Source of the DNA: Ashinkailepas kermadecensis
Taxonomy: Eukaryota; Arthropoda; Thecostraca; Neolepadidae
Length of the DNA: 64,000 nt
Direction of reading: 5' to 3'
NCBI GenBank assembly: GCA_034440615.1
Contig: JAOTOM010003865.1
Span: 62,001-126,000, forward strand
Below the pieces are notes generated by a model, which saw only the letters and a program-made list of their open reading frames with translations, did no database searches and had not been told where the DNA came from. Below are positions 56,386 through 64,000 of this stretch, piece after piece; position 1 is the first letter of the stretch, and each line of letters starts with the position of its first letter. Both the position numbers and the translations under genes were made by a program.

Positions 56386-56857
56386 GTAAATACTGTTTCT
56401 GGTAGTCAGTCCCAATTTGTCCTGCCCGGTATATGACGCCGTGTGGAGTTTTCGAACACGAGGTTATCGGGTTCACTTGAAGCATAGTGCCTTGTGGCTT
56501 CCTTCCATGTTCCCTGCACATAATGTTTCGCTTTGCAAAGCCACGTGGAGAACATGACTCCTAATTTATAAGAATGCTTCAACAGTTTTCACCGGAACGC
56601 ACAACACGCACGGGAGTGTGTTCTTCCGTCTCACAACAGCGCTAGCACTGTTGTGACACGTGCCTTGAACTCAGGGCACGTGTAGCCTGACCTCCACTCT
56701 CCGCAAACCCCTTATCGCTGTAACGCAACCTCCGACCCAAACACTCACGCCCTCCCGTTGTGCTCGCAGATATCACTTGCTGCCGTGCTGTAATCAGTCG
56801 CTGCGTGGGGGAGGGGGGAGTGAAGGCGCGCAGTATGCGAGTTCTGCGAACACTCGC
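56386..56857. other. spacer before the right hAT-like copy
   Basis: No gene. tcacaacagcgctagcactgttgtgac at about 56632-56658 is an imperfect palindrome. Confidence 0.5.
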
Positions 56858-57104
56858 TCAGCAGCCAAGGGCGTCGCCACCGGGGGACAGGGGGGCAGTC
56901 GCCCCCTGCCGTCAAACAGGGGCGCCGCCCCCCTGAAATTTGAGGAGGCCCCTATCCGGAAATGCACTGGAAAAAAGTGAGCAATGAGGCCGAAGAGACA
57001 CGAGAGGAGGCCTCCAAGACGTGAGAGGAGGCCCCTAATTTGAAGAAGGAGTCACCTAGGAGAGGATAGGAGGCCCCAGAAATCACGAGAGTGCCAACAA
57101 TTGG

Positions 57105-58165
57105 CACGGAGGCCCCCAGGAATGCAAAGGATGCCCCCAGGATTGCAAAGGAGGCCCCAGGAATGCAAAGCAGGCCCCCAGGATTGCAAAGGAGACCACC
57201 AGGATTTCAAAGGAGGACTCCAGGATTGCAAAGGAGGCCTCCAGGATTGGAAAGGAGGCCCCAGGATTGCAAAGGAGGCCCCAGGATTACAAAGGAGGCC
57301 ACCAGGATTACAAAGGAGGACTCCAGGATTGCAAAGGAGGCCCCGGGGAATGCAAAGGAGGCCCCCAGGATAGCAAAGGAGACCCAAGGATTACAAAGGA
57401 GGCCCCCAAGATTGCAAAGGGGCCCCAGGATTGCAAAAGAGGCTCCCAGGATTGCAAAGGAGACCACCAGGATTTCAAAGGAGGACTCCAGGATTGCAAA
57501 GGAGACCTCCAGGATTGCAAAGGAGGCCCCAGGATTGCAAAGGAGGCCCCAGGATTACAAAGGAGGCCACCAGGATTACAAAGGAGGACTCCAGGATTGC
57601 AAAGGAGGCCCCGGGGAATGCAAAGGAGGCCCCCAGGATAGCAAAGGAGACCCCAGGATTACAAAGTAGGCCACCAGGATTGCAAAGGAGGCCCCCAAGA
57701 TTGCAAAGGAGGCCTCCAGGATTACAAAGGAGGCCCCCAGGATTACAAAGGAGGCCCCCAGGATTAAAAAGGAGGCCCCCAGGATTGCAAAGGAGGCCCC
57801 AGGATTGCAAAGGAGGCCCCTCGGATTGCAAAGGATGCCCAAGGATTGCAAAGGAGGCCCCCCATGATTACAAAGGAGGACTCCAGGATTACAAAGGAGG
57901 CCCCCAGGATTGCAAAAGGAGGCCTCCAGGATTGCAAAGGAGGCCCCAGGATTGCACAGGAGGCCCCTAGGATTGCAAAGGAGGCCCTCAGAATTGCGAA
58001 GGAAGCCCACAGGATTGTAAAGGAGGCCCCCAGGATTGCAAAGGAGACCCCCATGATTGCAAAGGAGGCCCCCAGGATTATCAAAGGAGGCCCCATTGCA
58101 AAGGAGGCCCTCAGGATTGCAAAGGAGTTCCCCAGGATTGCAAAGGAGGCCCCAATACTGGAAGG
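57105..58165. repeat. 21-bp minisatellite inside the right hAT-like copy
   Basis: About 50 units of gaggcccccaggattgcaaa with variants gattacaaag and aggactcc. A block of several hundred bp is itself repeated, e.g. the gccccggggaatgcaaagg unit at 57339 and 57608. Confidence 0.95.
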
Positions 58166-61135
58166 GAGACCTCATAAAATGAGAGAAGGCCCTAAGACGG
58201 AATAGAAACCAGTGGATATGAGATGAGGTTTCGGAGACGTAAAAGCAGTCCCCGAAACGGGTAAGGTTCCACCAAGATAGAAAAGGATAATCCAGAAAAG
58301 TGGCAGGAAGCACCTAATTCGGAAGAGGACGACATAAGATTGGAAAGAGACCCTATGATGCACGAGGAAGCCCCTAAAATAGGAGAGAATGGCCATTAGA
58401 TAAGAGGGATGGCTCCCAGGCGAGAAAGAAGGCTTCAAGACGGGTAAGAAGGTCCCCAGGAAATGACAAGGTAACTGAGATAGGAAAGATTGCGTGTAAT
58501 TTGGAAGAGGAGCCACCTAAGAGAGAACAGGAGTCCACCAGGAGATAAGAGGCCAACCTTAAAATGGGAAAAGATAGAATCAAAACGAGGAACAGGAGGC
58601 CCCGAAGACGTGAGAGGAGGCCCCTAATTTGAAAAAGAAAGCCTCAAAAAGAAAAAAGGAGGCCCCTGCCGGACTCGAGAGGAGTCTCTCGAGATTGAGT
58701 AGGAGGTCTCCAGGGCCGAATGAGGCCCCGACGACCGGAAGGAATTCCCAGGAAATGAGAGAAGGCCCTTAAAATGGGAGTGGTAGGTAGCAGGTATGGA
58801 AGGAGGCGAGGTTTCCAAAATTGAAGATCCCCTCAAGACGGGTAAGCTTTGCGAGGACAAAGGAGGAGGCCCACGAGGCGTGGCAGGAGGCCCCTAATTT
58901 GGCAGAGGGTGCCCCTGGAACATGAGAGGAAGTCCCATGCCATGTTAAAGGGGCCCCAGGATGTGGGAGGAGGTCCTCCAAAACGGGAGAGGAGGACCAT
59001 TGAATATGGAGGAGGGTAGGACGGACGAGAAGACGTCCAAACCGGTAAAGAAGCTCCAGGAAATGAGACGAGACCCCTAAGACGCGAGAGGAGGTCTATA
59101 ATTTTCTAGAAGCATCTGAAATGGCAGGAGTCGTGCCGGGGTACTTGAAAATCACGACATGGGTTCAAAAAGATCCGGCCGGGGGCCCTGAAAATCTCTC
59201 TGAGCCTATGGGTACCAAAAATTCACGCCCGGATCATGAAAGTCACGCTAGGGGCACGATAAGTCGTACCGTTCCCCAACAGTATCATTTGGACACAAAT
59301 GAAGCCGGGGCAACGAAAAACAATCCGGACATGGATAATCACTCTTGGGCCCAAACAATGACACCAAAAGCATCCAAAACGTATTGGACACCCACAAAGT
59401 GTCGAGGTCGCTAAAACTCGCGCTAGGGATCCAAGCAAATGACGTCGGGACACAAAAGATTACATTGGACTAAAAAAGTCGCGTCGCAGCCTTCGAAAAT
59501 CTCACTGGGGACCAAATAAGTCGCGCCTGGACCCCAAAGGTTGCTGCTGCCCCAAAAATCAATTATCAACCGGAATGTCACTCTGCGCCCAAAAAAAATC
59601 GGGTCAAAGTCCCCGCAAAACCGTTTGGCACTGGAAAAAAACGTGTCAGGGCACCGAAAAAATCGCACCTGGAGACCGAAGAATCGTGCCAGGACCCAAA
59701 AATATCACATAAGGACCTATTGAAAAAATAGAACTCCTTCGGTGGCCGCAGTGACATATCAAAGGGGCAAATGGCCCCTCCCTCCTAAGAGGGATATGCT
59801 CCCAAGAATCGAGCCGAGGCCCCCAAAAGTCGCGCTGGGACCACAAAAATTCGCGTCGGTCCACCAGAATTCGCGTAGGGGCTCAAAGTAAATAGGTCGG
59901 GCCCCAGAAAACTCGCTCCGAGGCACGAAAATCTGCAACAGGAACCGCCAAGATCGCGTTGGGGTCACAGCTAAGTACAACGCGCCCCGCAAACTCGAAC
60001 CGGTCGCACCAAATTTCGCGCTCGGACCCACAATTCGGTAGTACCAAAAATTTAGCGCTCGGACCCATCGGTAGTACCAAAAATTTGGTCTGCGCATCAA
60101 AAATTAACGTCGGGCTGCCAACAATTGGCGTCTATGGCCCCACATAGGCACCGTGTGACCCCCAAAGTCCCATCGGTATCCGAAAAATAAAGCCGAAGCC
60201 CTCCAAAATCCGGAGGGATTGCCAAAAAGTCCGGGTCAGGACAATGGTTCTGGAGCACCGAACATGTCATCAGATGCCTTGACCAATCGCGTACGGCATC
60301 GAAAAACATACCGGAGCTCGAAGAAAATCGAGGTGAGATACAAAAACATGGCACCAGGGACTCGAAGAATCAGGGCGGGATTCGGAAGTTAAAGAAAATT
60401 CAGAAGAGATCCACAAAAATCGCGTTGAGCCCAGATAACTGGCGTTAGGTCCCGGAACCACGCGCCTGGACGCGATAAGTCGCGCTGGGACCCAGAAAAA
60501 TCGCACCGAAACCTCAAAATCGTACTGGGGCCCCACAAATGTGCGTCAGATGCCCCAAATAAACACAGCGGGACCCTAAGAGCACAACGGGGACCGAAAA
60601 TGCGACTGGCCCTTCAAAGCGCAGTCTCGTAAAAAGCGGCAGGGTCCGAAAACATGCGTTGTAGCCATAACTACATATATATACCGGGAACACTAAAAAA
60701 AACAAAAAACAAAAACATCGGAAGGTCTCAAGGCACATAGGGGCCATATGACCGCACAAGGGCCTGAAAAGAGGCTGGGGCCGCAAAAAGCAACATGATC
60801 CCAAAACGAACAAAAATACCGGGCACTAAGTAAACACATCGAGATCTTTGAAAGCGCCCCAACTAAAAAAAAATATTCGGTGCGCAAAAAAGCAACAAAA
60901 CCCTAAAACGAGCAGGGGTTTCGAAAATGCGTTGGACCTCTAACAAAAATGAATTGGAGCCTTAAGACACATCCTTAGACGAAGAAATACGCAAAGGGGT
61001 CCAAAGAAGTACACTCAGGCAGGGCTTCGGTTCGGTAGCCAACCTGGAAGCATGTTTAATCAAAGATATGAGGTACATCAAAGCTCAGCGGGTATCCGCA
61101 TTTCTTCACCATAAAATATGGTAAGAAGGGAACTA
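58166..61135. other. degenerate short-period repeats of the right copy
   Basis: 58.2-59.1 kb has gaggcccctaatttg-like units; 59.1-61.1 kb has aaaatcgcgctgggacc-like units of about 30 bp. Both are collinear with 43.8-46.7 kb. No coding frame of note. Confidence 0.7.
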
Positions 61136-62707
61136 ATGATCGAATTTAATTTATCGAATTTTCGCAGCGAACGCCCATACGAAGCGTTTTATCACGTCAG
61201 ATATGGCGCAAGTCTATCATGTGGTAGCAATTAACAAAGCGTAGGAGGCCCAGCAGAATCCGAAGCATCGCACGAAGTGTGGCGAATGCGCCGAATGCGC
61301 AAGATGGGTGTGCACGTGCACTAACGTTGGCGTCGTGGCGACCGGGCACTATGACCTGGAATGTCTGAAATTGTAAAATTTTACATTTTAAAGTGATTTG
61401 TGCAGGTGTAATTTCAGCAGTGCGAGGTGACTTGTCAAGGAATGCCAAAAGAATACATTTGAACAGGTTGTGGGAGCTAGGGTTGAAATCCGACGAATCA
61501 GAAACGATAGTGGTAGATTAGGCCCCTCCACAGGATAATTCAGTTGATCACTAATTATTTTATTTAAAAAGCTCCCCTTTGACAAAATAGTGGTCGAAAT
61601 CGGAAGACTATATTCAGTAGTTGGACCCCCTCCAAATACGTTTGCCCCTCCCCTTCACGCAAATATGGGTGCGTCACTGGTCTCCCAATAATTTTCAGAA
61701 CTTACGCTCATGGAGCAAAGCCAACATTGCGGGGGTAAATTCCCCCTCACAAGCATACAAAACAACACCGATGCCCCATATTAAATGGGAGGAATGATGT
61801 TTTAAAATGTATTTTCTTCCTACAAAGTTGTCTTCTGAGATTACAGCCTGCATGATTAGAGCTTCCCAGCTTCAGTACCTTCTCAACGACATAATTTACA
61901 AAACGGTACAGCACAGCGATAACCATGGGCGTGACGGCGTGGAATTCGAAGGTTTTGCATTATTTATGCATTGTCATTGTTACATTGTTGCATTGCCATT
62001 GATGCATGGTTGTTCAATGCTTGTTCTTGCCGTGAATTTATTCGCGGAGTATTTATTAGTTTAGCTTCTGTGCCAAGTGCCGTGCAGCCAGCACCAAATG
62101 TTATGAAAAAAATTAATAAATCCCTAAGATGACGATCAGAAAACCAATTCAATCCACTTCTCGTTGTCACCTTCGTGAAATTGTTGTCCTGGGACTGAGA
62201 AATGATCGTTTAAGTTTGTTTATGAGATCAAGCTGGTGGGAATGACTAACAGTAGTGATGAACCTAGCTATATTCAGTTAAACTTGGTGAACAAAGAAGT
62301 GGGTTGACCAATGGGAGATATCTTTAAGATATGCTCAGCACGAGCCCCATCAGCTCGCTACAATCTAGAGGCCAGCGGGAAGATTCTTCTCGTCGATAAA
62401 GCATAAAGATATTGGTTTGTTTTGGCAGTGACGTATTTATCTACATTTCCTTATTTATACCCTGGTATGGCTCGGTTGTCAGCGGAAAAAAAAATTCTTG
62501 CTATTGCGCTTTGCGTAAATTATATACCATGCCAAGAACAAACAAGACATCAATATGAAATCATGTTCCCATTCGGGAACCATACTAAGAGCCTAAAAAG
62601 CAAGAGGAGGCCCTAACACAGTGGAGGCCCCTTTTCGGGGAGCAGGAGGCCCCCTAACAACATTGCCCCCCCTGGAAGAATTTCGTGGCGACGCCACTGT
62701 CAGCAGC

Positions 62708-63272
62708 AACGCTTGCTTTACATCCGAGGATCATTGAGCAATCGACAGCGATCTGCTAGGCCTTCTGTCGTTGCTGCTTATATCTGATGTCAAAGCATAA
62801 GTACCTAGCCAATGATTCTGCAGAGCCGCGCACACAGTTTCCTCAGCGGGCTAGAAACACTCATTTCGGAGGCCAAAAATCATGCCGAGAGGGAAAGCAG
62901 TGCACTTTTATTTGCATTACCGAACGCGTACAGCTAATGACTTTCCCTAACGAATGCAAGAATAAAAATTCAGTTCGGCATTGTGGTGAATAAAAGCTAC
63001 TCAATAATGGATATATGTATGTCTTATAAATTGGCATAATTACACAATAAACGGACATTCAAAAACCTGAAAGATGTCAAGTGGAAGCCGTTGCAATACA
63101 TTGCGATGCACAAGAACATCCCACGGCTTCCGCTTCAGGCATTACTGCTGCTTCTACGGAACCTTAGCGTCGGCGAGCGGAAGCAGGTAAAAACCACCTT
63201 TAAAAACAGCCGAAAAAAGTCATACATAGAGGAAAAGGATTTGTTTTTATTTCCTTATGCGAAAGCTTGCAC
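62708..63272. other. right flank of the hAT-like element
   Basis: A protein-like open stretch at about 63075-63186 (including LPLQALLLLLRNLSVGERKQ) ends at CAG|gtaaaa and could be an exon, but I do not recognise it. Otherwise nothing seen. Confidence 0.3.
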
Positions 63273-63581
63273 ATGTCAGGCGTGAAAATTGTGCCGGTGA
63301 ATTATACGCATTCAATTACCATATGGCACAACATTCGACTAAATCCACGACATTGGAGCGGATTTTCGTACCTTTTGCTGGTCAATCTGTCATGGATAGC
63401 ACCAGATGCCACATTTATTGGCCATGTATTGCATCAGCTTTTCTTCATGTTCGCAGCCACGTTCTTGGCTCTAATGCAAGCTCAGACACACTCTGCATGT
63501 TGCCAGTTTTTTTTAAATGTTCTACTATGTGGCTCACTGCCGATCTGGGTGGCCCGAAAGCTTTACAGTGTTCTGAAGTGA
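63273..63581 (+). CDS. hypothetical small membrane protein (doubtful)
   Basis: 102 codons from an ATG at 63273 to a stop at 63579-63581. It has hydrophobic stretches WSGFSYLLLVNLSWIAP, HLQ-like LFFMFAATFLALM and FFLNVLLCGSLPIWV that could span a membrane. No family recognised, no splice or promoter evidence. Chance is quite possible. Confidence 0.18.
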   Translation: MSGVKIVPVNYTHSITIWHNIRLNPRHWSGFSYLLLVNLSWIAPDATFIGHVLHQLFFMFAATFLALMQAQTHSACCQFFLNVLLCGSLPIWVARKLYSVLK

Positions 63582-64000
63582 ACCATAGATGAAGGCTTCT
63601 CAAAATTACTAGTGTTGTCAAGCCGAACCTTTAATCCATTGTTTCCATGCATCACCATAGGCCTAACGCTACGCACATATTTTTTCCCAGTTGCATCGGC
63701 AATATTAAAAGTGCACAAAGTTCCACCCCTGAAACAAACAATTTCCTCCAAGCCGGATTATGTTCCGTTCGATTCGCAAGGATTTCGTGATGATCTGGCC
63801 TTTGCATGCCTGCTTGACAGTAACGATGGCGACGCTTTCTTGCTTGTCGTTATCGTCACCGTCATCGTCCTTGTCGTCGTCGTCTTCCCAATGATCGCCT
63901 TGCAATGAAAACAAGCATCGGCCCATTACACAGTCGCTCTGCCGAGCCTTACACGGACCGTCCGCCCACATTGACCCATTACACAGCCCCTCCGCCGAGC
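63582..64000. other. right end of window, acidic-repeat frame on the minus strand
   Basis: The - strand frame 63971-63705 contains a run of Asp codons (DDDDKDDDGDDND) from a (gtc)n-type trinucleotide tract at 63840-63890. cccattacacagtcgctctgccgagcc recurs at the window end with variation. No gene is called. Confidence 0.3.

Larger units (their letters stand above)
56858..62707. mobile_element. intact-ended large non-autonomous hAT-like element, right copy
   Basis: The element is 56866-62699 (5834 bp). It is flanked by the perfect 8-bp direct repeat tcagcagc (56858-56865 and 62700-62707), the length typical of hAT elements. Its ends are inverted: caagggcgtcgccac at the left and gtggcgacgccactg at the right (complement cagtggcgtcgccac). 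Inside: a subterminal C/G-rich hairpin, a 21-bp minisatellite (57.1-58.17 kb), degenerate repeats (58.2-61.1 kb) and a unique part (61.1-62.6 kb). No transposase is readable on either strand, so mobility would need an autonomous relative. Confidence 0.85.

Noticed and set aside
63705..63971. Minus-strand frame with an Asp-rich run
   Set aside because: The Asp run derives from a trinucleotide tract; no domain, start or splice support.

Overview
The window is animal genomic DNA, most likely from an arthropod. A crustacean is my guess from the overall character; the sequence does not prove it. Genes are split by GT-AG introns, coding exons are very GC-rich at third codon positions, and introns and intergenic DNA are packed with minisatellites and with LINE, SINE, LTR and hAT-type elements. 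There are no bacterial operons, rRNA genes or CRISPR arrays.

Left half (1-35.6 kb): one host gene on the + strand fills this part. Fourteen exons (6605-34573) join with matching phases into about 1017 codons. They correspond to the middle and C-terminal parts of a bridge-like lipid transfer protein 3 orthologue (BLTP3; UHRF1BP1/UHRF1BP1L in vertebrates). The N-terminal chorein exons must lie left of position 1, so 1-6604 is intron. The introns hold a 5'-truncated LINE RNase H remnant, an RT remnant, several copies of one LINE 3' tail, tRNA-derived SINEs (one with an 11-bp target-site duplication), a 4.65-kb Ty3/Gypsy element (LTRs 98% identical, 5-bp target-site duplication) and a foldback element with two divergent hammerhead-ribozyme-like cores. 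At four exon edges the neighbouring minisatellite unit carries the exon's own splice signal.

Middle (35.6-41.4 kb): a candidate orphan exon and, on the - strand, an intronless 639-codon lysosomal beta-glucuronidase (GH2 family) with both catalytic glutamates.

Right half (41.4-64 kb): two copies of a large non-autonomous hAT-like element. The right copy (56866-62699) has terminal inverted repeats and a perfect 8-bp target-site duplication. Neither copy encodes a recognisable transposase. Their interiors are degenerate short repeats, and each has amplified a different short unit at the same internal place. The left copy also holds a 0.78-kb inverted duplication. Between the copies lie a candidate first exon with a SAP-like motif, several minisatellites, and a 1.1-kb inverted array of a 16-bp unit. 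The last 1.3 kb has only weak coding hints.
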